DNA from: Montifringilla adamsi
Taxonomy: Eukaryota > Chordata > Aves > Passeriformes > Passeridae
NCBI GenBank assembly: GCA_017590115.1
Contig: JAGGNK010008337.1
Coordinates: forward strand, 434,001-498,000
Length of the DNA stretch: 64,000 nt
Direction of reading: 5' to 3'
Part shown: positions 26,261 through 43,848 of the stretch, piece after piece
Layout of the letters: the number at the start of each line of letters is the position of its first letter
Position numbering within the stretch: the first letter of the stretch is position 1
Notes under the pieces: generated by a model
Databases searched by the model: none
Seen by the model: only the letters and a program-made list of their open reading frames with translations
Told to the model about the DNA's origin: nothing
Position numbers and translations under genes: made by a program

Positions 26261-26639
26261 GTGGTATCAGTAGCTTTAATGAATGACATTTGTGGAAGAA
26301 GGGAAAGTGAACTGTTTTGTCTCTGTTAGGAAAGATTCTCCAGTTGTCTCATGGAGAAGCACTCACTACTTGTGCTGTGGACCAGAGATATGAAATTCAG
26401 CAGCTGAAGGGGCTCTCATTTCTTGCCCTTCTGTGAAATATCTTCCCAGTCAGCTTGCCTGTCGGTCCTCAGCTACCCAAGCATCTTTGTTTGCATCAGC
26501 CTATGGAAGCTTTTTTGACATTTTTGGATAGACTATCTAAAAAAATTCCCCTGGCAGCACTCATTTTTTGGCTTCTGAGACTGTCGGGGCTGAGCCAGGG
26601 CTGCCTCGTAGGTGTCCTCCAGCATGACACTGGCGTGGT

Positions 26640-27180
26640 GTTCAGCTGTGGAGTGAAAAGCCAGAGGCGTTTGTTTCTCTGGAGCGTCTCCTGCTGAAAT
26701 CATGGAGGAGAGAGCCTGACTGAAAGCCCAGGGGTAAAAAAACATGAAGGTGGAGGGATGAGAGGTGAGCAGAATGAGGGACAACAGTGGAGGCAGGTGA
26801 ATTCAGCACCAGAAGAACAGGAAGGTAACAAGCAGCTGGGTGGGAGCTGGGGAAGCAGGAGGGGCTGGGGAGAGCCAAGAGAAGCCAGGGGAGAAGAACA
26901 GAGGTGTGGGGAGCACTGGAGCAGGAGCGGTGTGCAGGGAGCTGTGGTCTGGAAGGCGTGGAGCAAAGGCAGCACAAGGCTGGGAGCCAGCCATGGACGA
27001 CTGCCCACAGCATGGCTTTGGCAAGGCGGGGAGGGAGCCCTGATCCCGCAGCCACCGCTCCTCCCATTCAGCAAGGAGCTGGGAAGCACACCAGGAGAAT
27101 CACCCCCTCCATCTGCTAGCCACTGCTTGACCAAACTGGTTACCCATTGTGAGCAGAATTTGCATGGGCAGCAGTGAACT
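26640..27180. other. GC-rich, purine-skewed patch
   Basis: The plus strand is rich in G and A (GGGAGCTGGGGAAGCAGGAG-like sequence). That makes long open frames on both strands, the largest about 184 codons on the minus strand. The predicted peptides are low-complexity, rich in Pro, Ser, Leu and Cys, and overlap on both strands, so I do not call a gene. Confidence 0.6.
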
Positions 27181-30100
27181 TGGAATAGATCCCAAATGTG
27201 TGGGAAACAGCATGGTCCCACATAATGGTTTATTTTGATTTCCCTCACCGCCATCTTGTGGGGTTAGGTTTGATGGGTTTTTGGGGTTTTTTTGATGTTT
27301 TCTTTTTTTGAAGGGGGAGAGGGTATTTTGTATTTATGAAATAACATTCAAAACTGTTTGGTATTTTACAACACAAACATAATCTTTCTTAATACAGTTA
27401 CAGAGGGATCCAACACTGGCAAAGTAAATTATATGGGACCTGCTCCCCCGACCCCATCCAACCAGCCCAACGCCCTAACTTCTCAGCAGGGTTTCTCTCC
27501 TCTGTCTGCATTTCTTGTAGCTGTTTGCAGGTTTAAAAATACTCTGGGTTCCACTAACTTCCAAACAAAATGGCTCAACAGACAGCAGTCACATCCTACA
27601 CACCTACGCCCACAGACGCACACAGCAGCCGTGCAGATACTTAAGCTGTCTCTAACACACATAATTGTCCTTATTACCAAGTACTCATCTCTTCCCTTTT
27701 CAATGCCTTTAAAATAAAAAAGTTATATGTGCACATGTACACAAAGGAGAAGGAAAAGGAGGGGGAAGAAAGTGTGTGGATTAGTTTATCTGCATTCAGA
27801 TCCCTTAAATAAAAATCTTTGGTGATCTCTGCACATTCAGGTCCAGATCCAAAGCCTGTGGAGGCTAGCAGCTAGTGTGGCACACAGAATATTTTGGAGA
27901 ATAATTATCATCTCTAGTTCTAGATTAAAAGTATATCTATAATAAGTGTGTCACATGGCACAGGCATCTCTCTCAGGGGGCACTTTACAGTTTGCTGTGC
28001 TAACTCTGGCATATTTAGTTTTCTTCAGAAATGAAGGATATATTTTGTCCATGTAAGCTAATGTAATTTACATTTCCTGAAAACAAACTAAAATCAAGCA
28101 ACATTGATTTTTTTGTTATAGTTTTTTTAATATATAGTAACATCACCAAATTTTCAAGAATAATAGTTATTTTTCACTTTACCTTTGCATTAAATCCATT
28201 CACATTTTATAACATGTGCTCTGTCAAACCACAAAATGCTGAGTATTATTCATGGTTTCTTTTCTTGCATTGGTGTCACTCCAGAAAGCTGTAACACTCT
28301 TGAGTTCAAAAGCTCTGCATTTGTGCTACAGTTGGGAATCATTAACATCCTAAAAGTTTTAAGGTTTCTTAGAAGCAATCCACTTTGATTTTTACTTACC
28401 TTTTCCAATTTTCTTTCTTAGTTTCTCCCTGCTGAAATCAGGTCAGATATTTGATGAAGGTAATCTTTTTTTTTTATTTTTTCATGAGTTATTACACAAC
28501 TTATGATTTTTGTTCTGTTGAGGAATAACATTCAAATATCCTTCCTTGGTTGTTTTTATATTGCCATTTCTCACCTAGGCTAGGAAAGGAGGAGAATGCA
28601 TGAAGTGAAAGAAGTTTTTAACGGTGGATTTTTAGAGCTCAACGGACATTGTCTTTTTGTTCGACTTATCCAGATGCATGGTTTATTCAACTATGCCAAT
28701 TGAGAATATTAAAAACCCTTTTCCCTATGACCACTTCAAACCAACACCAACATGAGGATCTTGCCATCCTAGAAACCATTGGTGAAATGGCACTAAAAGT
28801 CTAGAAATAAGAGATAGTTTATCAAGCTTTGTGCCTTTCAATATGGCCATTTTATCCGGGGAGAGCTGAATTCCAGCCCCTTGCCATGTCCCTTTCCTCA
28901 AGCAGGTAGCTCTGCCTGTGCTTGTTCAGCCTCAGCAAGAGGCTGCAGTGGATCAGGGACCCAGGGGCCAACCAGAGGGAGAAAGGGGACAAAAAGGGAA
29001 CAGGCAGTGTTCTGCTTAAAGCATCTGGGGTTTCCCGCTGTTAAGTCAGCTGCTACACCAGGGATTTGGGGTGCACAAAACTCAACAAACGAAAGCAGAT
29101 TGTTGTAGTGATAAACTACATGAGGTCGAGCCTTTCCTTGCATTCTTTCAAGAATAATTAATCCTAGAAGAGTCAATTCCCAAAAATATCAGAGAAATTC
29201 AATAAACATATTTGCTCAAGTAATTTTCAGCCAGCTCATGGAAGACCCTGCATGCAGTGGAGGAGGATACAAAGACAGCTGCAATGAAACATTTCAAAGT
29301 TTCTGTCCTTTAAGCTTCCCATCTGGCAAAAAGTTCCAGTAGTTTGGGTTTTGATCTTTGTTCCACATGAAAACAGTTGTCAAAACATGTTCCTTCACAG
29401 CAACAGTTATATTTTTGATCAGCTTTAATGGCTTTTGGAAGTATGAGTTTCTTCCGATAGGGTACATTCTTGTCAAATACAAAAAATAATACCTCCATTA
29501 ACATCTTCATTTGTTTTTTATCTATTTCTCACCCTTTGCAAATATCCTTGTATTTGCATGTTCCCATTGTGACGCATTTTCCAGTATGATTATTGCCCTC
29601 CCCCAGTAGGCTTTGACATCGCAGAATGATTGTGCTGTCACAAATACTGGAATGCCCCAACAGACAGGATTAGAAATGGTCAGCAGATTAAAAGTGTTTG
29701 CTTGAAGTTTATTCTTTGGTTTGAAGTAGTGGGGGAAAATATTTGCATAAATGAATTTTTAATAGATACCAAAAATAAAAAGCTGCTAAAGAAAATGTAG
29801 CTTGTCTGCATTATCATGCAATTTTAATTATGCAAGCATTTATGTTCTTTGTGTATTTTGACTTACGGCCATGTGAGACACATGAGTGAACTGTCACTCA
29901 TGCAGAATTAATTCTAATTTGTCCATATAGGGGAAAAAACCCTGGGAAAATATGATAACGCTTTTCATTGGCAGCAAACCCTAGTTGTTGTTAGTCATTT
30001 GAGAAAATTATTGTTAACAGACTATCCAAACTCTGTAGGTCAAAGCCTTCCTTGAAAAAAGGTGTATTAGCACATGACTAAATCCACTACAGGAATGGAT

Positions 30101-30819
30101 TTTATCTACTAAGAAACTATATCCTTCTCTACCATAATATTTATGTCATTTTTTTCCCCTTGAACAAGAGAAAATTATTTTGATTCAGTGTTTGGCAATC
30201 CGAGCCACGTAATTTAAAATAACAGTCACTCGGAATGTACCAAGTGTAATTTTTCGTGTAGTTACTTTTCTACAGTATTGCAAACCAAAATCTTTAGTTT
30301 CCCATGAAACACAATACAAAAGCAGTTTGTAAAGAGTCTTTAGACTTTGCGCTTCTTCTCCCAGGTGAGTTGCAAACAAGAAGTTGTCACTGACACGTAG
30401 GGCAACAAATGGATAAAGCAAGCATGGATTCTGAGATCTATAATTTTTAATAATCTTTAAACTAGCTACAAAATGTCAATCACTTCACAAACTGACAGGA
30501 GACATAAGGAATTTTCATATTACATGCTGTAAATGATATTTATCTCACAGTTTATCTAGAGTTCATTCATTTAGGTTTTTTAATTATTTTTAATTGTCAG
30601 CTACTAAACATCTCAGCGATTTGGTGTGCATAGCTCTAGGTAAGCAACAGAGAACTGTACCAATAACAAACCACATGGGGATAGCGACTAGTAAGAGAGA
30701 GCCTTATAAAAATTACATTTCTTTGCACCATTTCATATGGTAGTTGTTTCCTCCAAAAGATAGTCTTCAAAAGCAGCAGACAAACCCAATATATTACACT
30801 TGTTTCTTTTTGTCTTTGA
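27181..30819. other. AT-rich segment downstream of SNAP25
   Basis: This is AT-rich sequence with no recognised repeat. Read on the minus strand it holds extra AATAAA hexamers (complement at 29,708-29,713 and 28,682-28,687, and one near 28,473). A longer SNAP25 3'UTR isoform therefore cannot be excluded. I see no coding gene. Confidence 0.5.
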
Positions 30820-30837
30820 CATATTTTCAGCCAAGCT

Positions 30838-30843
30838 TTTATT
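30838..30843 (-). terminator. SNAP25: Candidate SNAP25 poly(A) signal
   Basis: AATAAA on the minus strand, about 820 nt after the stop codon. GT-rich minus-strand sequence (TTGGGTTTGTCTGC) lies roughly 50 nt further downstream. Usage is inferred. Confidence 0.35.
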
Positions 30844-31076
30844 TTGCTGGCAATGGCTAAATGGTGAGTGCCAAATCCCTCTTTTTTTCATAATTAAAAA
30901 AATGATCATGATTAATAACTATATATATATCAACAAGAAAAAAGTGGCACAACTGCAAACTTGCTGGTATAACATAGTCCCAAAAGAGTTCCGAATACTG
31001 AGCATGCTTTTGTTGTCATTGTTGGTGTGCTACTGCCATGGGAAAATTCTTGTTTAAGTAGGAGTCTAAAAGTCTA

Positions 31077-31082
31077 TTTATT
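31077..31082 (-). terminator. SNAP25: Alternative SNAP25 poly(A) signal
   Basis: AATAAA on the minus strand about 580 nt after the stop codon, within GAGGAATAAATAGAC. The sequence just downstream is not clearly GT-rich, so the hexamer alone supports it. Confidence 0.35.
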
Positions 31083-31662
31083 CCTCATGCATAACTGCAT
31101 AAATCACATCACTTTTTAGTGCAATGCTTGTTATAGTAATATAATTCCACATTGTCTAATCATGAAATCATAACAACAGATAATGGCAATGAAGAACTGA
31201 AGACAGCAGGTTTGAGTGCTTAAACATCATGATACCCAAAGACAGGAGCATGGCAGTAGCTCTGTGGAATGTCACAGTTTTACAAGAACAATACTGTATA
31301 TTTAAAGGTTAACAGCACGTTTAGCATTCCAACAGTGTTGTCATTCAGCAAACATAAAAAAAAAAAAATGAGAAGGAAATGAAAGGAATCCAAAACAGAA
31401 ACAAGGAAAGGAAGAACCCCAAAAAACATCATAGTGAGCTATAGCCATCAAATCAGCACTATGTACAACCTTTGGAAAGAAAGATATCTAGAAAAAAATA
31501 ATTACAAGTATCATTTTTGGGAAGCTGACAAACTACACAGGACAACATTTACAATGGGGCTGATATGTGCATGTGTGCAAACCTAGTAGATAAATACCAT
31601 GATAAAAGCATGAAGGTGCTGCCCTGCTGGACAGCATTAAAAGGAAATGCACTTCTCTGCAT

Positions 31663-31731
31663 TTAACCACTGCCCAGCATCTTTGTTGCACGCTGGTTGG
31701 CTTCATCAATCCTGGTTTTGTTGGAATCAGC
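31663..31731 (-). CDS. SNAP25: SNAP25 exon 8 coding part (residues 185-206, stop)
   Basis: This last coding exon of synaptosomal-associated protein 25 gives 22 residues ([18 protein letters not shown], then LGSG) and a TAA stop at 31,663-31,665. The acceptor CCCCAG precedes it and phase 0 matches exon 7. It forms the C-terminal end of the second SNARE helix, the part that completes zippering with syntaxin-1 and VAMP2. Ser187, a known protein kinase C site, is the third residue. The translation is identical to the mammalian protein as I know it, consistent with extreme constraint. Confidence 0.98.
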   Translation of the reverse strand, partial: ADSNKTRIDEANQRATKMLGSG

Positions 31732-38358
<6,627 letters not shown>

Positions 38359-38596
38359 CTAAAAGCTGAATCAAGCAAATGAGTTTTCAGATAGAGGGTC
38401 ATTGTTTGTATACCGATATATCATAACCCTGAATAAAAGGAGGGGGTGGGTTTTTTGCTTGTTTTTTACTTTACTGCCACAACAGTGATGGTCAGAGCTT
38501 TAGTTTCCAATAGGGTGAATTGCAGTTGTCAGGTCTACAACATTGCACACAGGTTTTTGGATGTTGACTTAGTTTCCAGAATGAAGGAAAATTTTA

Positions 38597-38640
38597 AAAG
38601 AAGAAAAAAAAAAAGAAAAGGAAAAAGAAGAGAAGAAAAA
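38597..38640. repeat. Purine-only tract (A-rich GA)
   Basis: 44 nt consists only of A and G on the plus strand, including a run of 11 A. On the transcribed SNAP25 strand it is a long pyrimidine tract about 310-355 nt before exon 6, too far to be that exon's ordinary polypyrimidine tract. Confidence 0.88.
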
Positions 38641-41246
38641 CAGATAAGTAGAAAACATTGTTTCATTTCAGTGACACATATGTTTTGACATCAAACACAG
38701 AGGACGTACTGGCAGACAGACATAAAAACAGGACTGCCAAGTATAGTGTGTACATCACATCACAGCAACACACCCTCTTAGAGAAAAACAGATTTGGCTA
38801 CAATTTAATATTTTACCATGCAGCATATTTGGCTTCTGATGATATTTTTTCAATATGTATGTGGCATAATAGGCATTAAAAGCCACTGACCTTTCCCAAT
38901 GTGATTTGGGGATGATTTTATCATAGGGTTCATTAGATTTTTCAAATAATATATCGGTACTTGAAAATAGTAATCATACATCGACAGTTGATGTACAAAC
39001 CTTTGTCCACAGAGACAAAAAGTAAAATAGGCAGAAGTGAAATGAGTGCAGGAGAAAATAAAAGATACGAGCAATCTAGCATCAGAAAGGGAAATTTTTC
39101 TACATTTTTCTTCATGCACCAGCTACAGGCATGAATAAGAAGTAAAGCATTCTCACTAAGCACAGTTGCCCCAATAGTTCATCATACCCTCAATGCATCA
39201 GCAGTAACAGCCTTCACAATAAGCAAGACACAGGCAAAAAAGGATCATCACTTCCTTCAGGAATTTTAAACCACAGGACTTCAAAAATAGCCTAGCAACT
39301 TGTTATATTTGTATTTTGTGGCAGTTACATTAACCTTCAGAGAGCCATTTTTGACTGAGCTGCCGTGGATAGAAAATTAAAATCCAGGCACCCCTAGAGT
39401 GACAGATTGACATGTGCAGCCTATTTTGGGCTGCTGTCACTGGGGTCACCAGACAAGATTGAACATTTTAACAGGGGAATGAAAGGATTTGGGGTGCACA
39501 GCTGTAAGTTTGTGATTTTATCCTGGAAATGGGTCTGTTTCCAACAAAACCACCGGGAGCTGCAAATCTCTGTGATTTCCCTGTTCCTTGGCCAGCTCCA
39601 ATCAGTACTATAAACAGCCCTGTGGCTTGGATTTTGGGACAGGAACTGAACGTGCTTCTGGGAGATTTGGGAAAGCACATGACAAATCCATTTCTGGTGT
39701 CATGTTCTCTCCATGCCCCCTGAAGCAGCTCAGTTTTAAATGAGCCTGAAGATGTGTTGTATGATCCAATATAGAATTAAAATAGAGATTAAAAGAGGAT
39801 CTTTCCTACTCATCTGTTCTGTTGCTTATTTTCTATTAAAGTTTGTGAAGACTTAAAAATATGATGGTTGGCTTGTTTAATTTTAGTTCTCTGAAACTAT
39901 ACATCAGCTTTGGCATTTCTAAAATGCCTGAAAGTAATTCTCTTGCTGCATATACATTTACAGGGTTTTGCCTGTTCTTTAGACCTGTGCAACTTTATCT
40001 GTGAGACATTTTCTATGTTTGAGGTAAATTATTTTATACCCAGAATCTGATCTCTTGTTTTCTTGTGGACTTCCAATTAAAGTCAAGAGGTGGAGCTTGG
40101 ATCTGCTCATGGACAATAGCAGTTGTCCTTTTGAATGCAACCTGGTCAAAGTTCCATGCTGTGGGCATTTTTGGTTTCCTAAGAACGTAGGATCAAGCTT
40201 TACATATTTTTAAGGCTCAGAGAACTGTACTTTCACTGTATATCAGGGTAGAGTTACATGTGAAGTGGATAATCTTTTTATAAATATATGCCATTAATCT
40301 CCCACCAGCCAGAAGAGCTTTAGGGGATGATGGTGATTCTGATGCCCAGAACTGTATGGATTTCTCTCTCTCCCACACTCCACTCCTCAGAACATTGTCT
40401 TATCTGTACCGGTGGGGTCCTGGCTTCGTGACTGAGGGAACAGTCTCTAAAACCATCCTTCATCCATCCTCTGAGCATTGGTTAGCAATGCTGCTCTCTG
40501 AAATATGGCTGCAGACTGATAGGGTCAGAATGCATTAGAGAAGGGAAGAGGCCCCTTTACAAATTCATGCCCCCTACATCCCCTGCAGAATCATTCTGTT
40601 CTTGCAGCATGATGCTGCAGCCATAGCGAAACCCAAATGTTTTAGTGCCACGTGCCAGGTACTAATCCCATCGCTGTCACATGTCTGGCTGTCAGTTCTG
40701 AGCTTTTGCAGCTCGTACAGTGTGGGAGATGTGAAGTTTCTGCTGCATTTGTACCTGCAGCTCTTGTGCACCAGCTCCTCTGGCACAGGGCAGCAAGGGC
40801 TGCAGCCTGTCAGAGCTCATACCCCTTGCAAAAGGGATGTATGCAGCCCTTCCCATTCCTCCTGCCCCCTCTCCCATCGCACATCAAGGCTATAGTAATT
40901 CTGGGCAAAATGTTTACCCCAAAAAAGTATTCAAGACTTGGTACAAAGAAGCAAAAAAACCTGAAGCGGTATCTGCATTGTGTCCCAAGGGAATTAACTT
41001 CAAAAGAAATGTGACTGATAAGGCAAAACCCTAGCCCTGCTCCTCTGATTTTTGGCAAAATACCCCATGAACTCTATGGCAGCTCTCTTTCCTTTTGGTC
41101 TTGATAATCAGGGTAGGATCAGGCTTTGGCTGTGAACAAAGTTCACATAGAAAGGGAATTTAATTCTACAGCAACGCTACTCTCTGCTTTGTTTCCTGCA
41201 CAATCTCTGGCCAACCATTTAAGAATGTTTTCCTGCAACCTGGTTT

Positions 41247-41937
41247 CATGCCTACTCACTGCATGCTGGATTTGCCATTCCTCAAGGACTTTGGGTTGGT
41301 CCTTGGTCTCCTACACCCACATAACCGCACATCACATTTTCATTTGGCATTTAAAACAAGCTTGGCATTACTTGGAGGACGGTTTCGTTCAAGTGTGATG
41401 GCATGCAAGCAAATTCAATGCATTTCAACATTTCTGCTTAGTGTACGTGCTACCCAAACAAGAGAAATTTGGCATGTTGAGGTTTTGTCAAATTTTTTGC
41501 CTGTGGCAGGATGAAAACCATTTCAAGTTGGGTTCCAATTATGAAACATCACATCTCTTTCAAGATCTCATCAAGGACTATTTCTGCTGAACAACAAAAA
41601 CTGTGATTTTCATCCACAATTTGGAGCAATGTTTAGAATGACCTCTTCTGCATTTTTTCAGCTCCTTTGTTTATGAAACTTGTTCATGAAAATAAGTTTC
41701 AAAATTTAGAGTGTCCAGGAATAAGGTAGCCCCAAGTGTTTTTGTCCGCTGGAAAATGGAACCACTCAGTACACTTTGTGTAAAATGTTGAAACTTTTAC
41801 CATTAAAAGGTGTCAACAGTGAAGCTTTCACTGCAGTATGCCTGATTTTAATGCATCTACAGTAATTCCCAGTCAGTTGTCTATGCTATGAAATGAATGC
41901 ATTTGAACCAGAATCGTTCTTTCTGCATGCCACATGC
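41247..41937 (-). promoter_or_regulatory. Cluster of GCATG (RBFOX-type) motifs
   Basis: On the SNAP25 sense strand five GCATG pentamers lie downstream of exon 5b, with plus-strand complements at 41,247-41,251, 41,262-41,266, 41,402-41,406, 41,926-41,930 and 41,933-41,937. The one at 41,402 is a full TGCATG (41,402-41,407). The nearest two start about 90-105 nt past the 5b donor. RBFOX proteins are known to bind (U)GCAUG and to promote inclusion of an upstream exon from such positions. The role here is inferred. Confidence 0.5.
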
Positions 41938-42028
41938 TCATCCTGTCCATGTGCCTAGCAAGGATGAGCTTCACAAGGCCTTTGGGATCAGCCTTAAGTG
42001 CTCAAAGAGATGAGGCAGGCAGCACCTA

Positions 42029-42284
<256 letters not shown>

Positions 42285-42402
42285 TTGTTACAAGGACATA
42301 TGAAAAGGCCACAGCATTTCCCTAAATCTTTTAAATTTTTCTCAGCCTCCTTCATGTCTTGGTTGATATGGTTCATGCCTTCTTCAACACGATCGAGTTG
42401 TT
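42285..42402 (-). CDS. SNAP25: SNAP25 alternative exon 5a (residues 55-94)
   Basis: This 118-nt partner of exon 5b has acceptor CTGACCAG and donor GTAGGTAC. It encodes [20 protein letters not shown] and later [13 protein letters not shown]. Nine residues differ from 5b (positions 58, 60, 65, 66, 69, 79, 84, 88 and 89). The cysteines are at 84, 85, 90 and 92, the SNAP-25a pattern. SNAP-25a is the developmental and neuroendocrine form in mammals. Because both exons are 118 nt, joining both or skipping both shifts the frame, so only one may be used. Confidence 0.98.
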
Positions 42403-43832
42403 CTGGTCAGGACAAAGGGATGACAGTGTGGAATGAATTGTATTTTTGTTTGTTTGATTTTGTCTTCAACAGAACATGAAAAATGACCATGTAGAACTGA
42501 GTTAATAATGACATTACAATGCATTAATCTGAGCTGATGCATTGTTGAAAGGATGTATGCTGCATTGGATGCTGAAGATCTTTTTTTATTAGTATGGGAA
42601 GAGTAAAACAAAGGAGAAATTTATTTGAAATATATTAATATAAACAAGATGTAATGATGTAGAAAGGAAGGGTTATAAAGTTCAAGGTCCAGAAACATAA
42701 TACAATACATCAGCTTACTAAGACACAGTGACATCCAGGAGAAAGAAAGATAGTGTTATTATTTTGCATTTATCTATGTTAATATTAGGGAAAGGAAGTA
42801 CTTCCATGGAAAACGCTTCCATTACTTACGCTTACAAATGCCTCAGAATTAGGTGGGTTTGGGCAGCACAACTGCTGTGACTAGTGAGTGAGAGAGCTGG
42901 TAGTTAATGGTAGTGGTGATGGAAAGAGCTGTTAAGGGCTTGTGTCGAGGTACCCTTTTTCCAGAGGCCGAGGAAACAGACCTGCCACTTCGGCTGGTGC
43001 TGGATATTGATCTCTAGTCTGAGTGTGGCCTCAGGGCTGGTTTTCTTTCCCAAGTGGGTGCTGCAAATCAGGAGTAACCTCAGTGAGCACGGAGGAACTG
43101 AAACCACCCTGGGAGCCCAATGCTCTCTGCGAGAGGGTCACCGGCTGTGGCGTTCCTTGTCTGTGGCCCCAAGGGAGCTTATGGAAACAGGCATTGGGTG
43201 GAGACTCATGTTTTCAGTGGGGTCACTTCTGCTTTGCTCCAGGGCACGGTAAGAAGCACCAGGCACAGAAACCAGCCACATATAGACCCTGTCTCTCTGC
43301 TGGCACTAAACAAAATTTGGCATATTTCCACCTAAGGCTGATGGGTTTTCTTAGTGACTTGGTTTTCTAAGTGATTTGGTGGCTCAGAATAACTGAATGT
43401 GTTAATTCTTTTCACTTTTAAAGCTGGGGGAAATGTCCTAGAGGAACAGAATGCCACAAAATAAAAGTGTAGGAACAGGATTCTCTGCTGAGATAAACAG
43501 ATACAGATCCAATCGGATCAAGGGTCTTGTGTGGAGTCTGCAGTAAGGACAGCATTTTAAGTGGGATTTACATTTCACACCATTTGTTCCTAAAGGATAG
43601 ACTCAGATACTACCCAGGATCAGAAAGGTACTTGGAGTGGCATTTCAATCCATTAAAAATCATAAGTGTACCTAACGAGGAAAAGTAAAGCAGTCCCAGT
43701 AAATCACAAATACATCCCTAGTCCCCATGTGGAATAGAAAAACACTGAATTAGACTGCAGAGGAAGGAACTAAGAGCCCTGGTTATAGAAGGAATTTAAT
43801 GTCATCCCTGATGTTAACTGAGTCCTATCCAG

Positions 43833-43848
43833 AAAAAAAAAAAAAAAA
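43833..43848. repeat. Poly(A) tract
   Basis: A run of 16 A followed by GAAAGAAGAAAA, in SNAP25 intron 4. Confidence 0.88.

Larger units (their letters stand above)
30820..31662 (-). other. SNAP25: Probable SNAP25 3' untranslated region
   Basis: This directly follows the SNAP25 stop codon on the minus strand. It is AT-rich with no repeat insertion, which fits a constrained neuronal 3'UTR. The lower limit is set by the candidate AATAAA whose complement is at 30,838-30,843; another at 31,077-31,082 would give a shorter UTR. The true end could be further left. Confidence 0.5.

Noticed and set aside
26700..27254. A 184-codon minus-strand open frame
   Set aside because: The peptide is low-complexity and rich in Pro, Ser, Leu and Cys. 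Several other frames on both strands are open over the same purine-skewed stretch.
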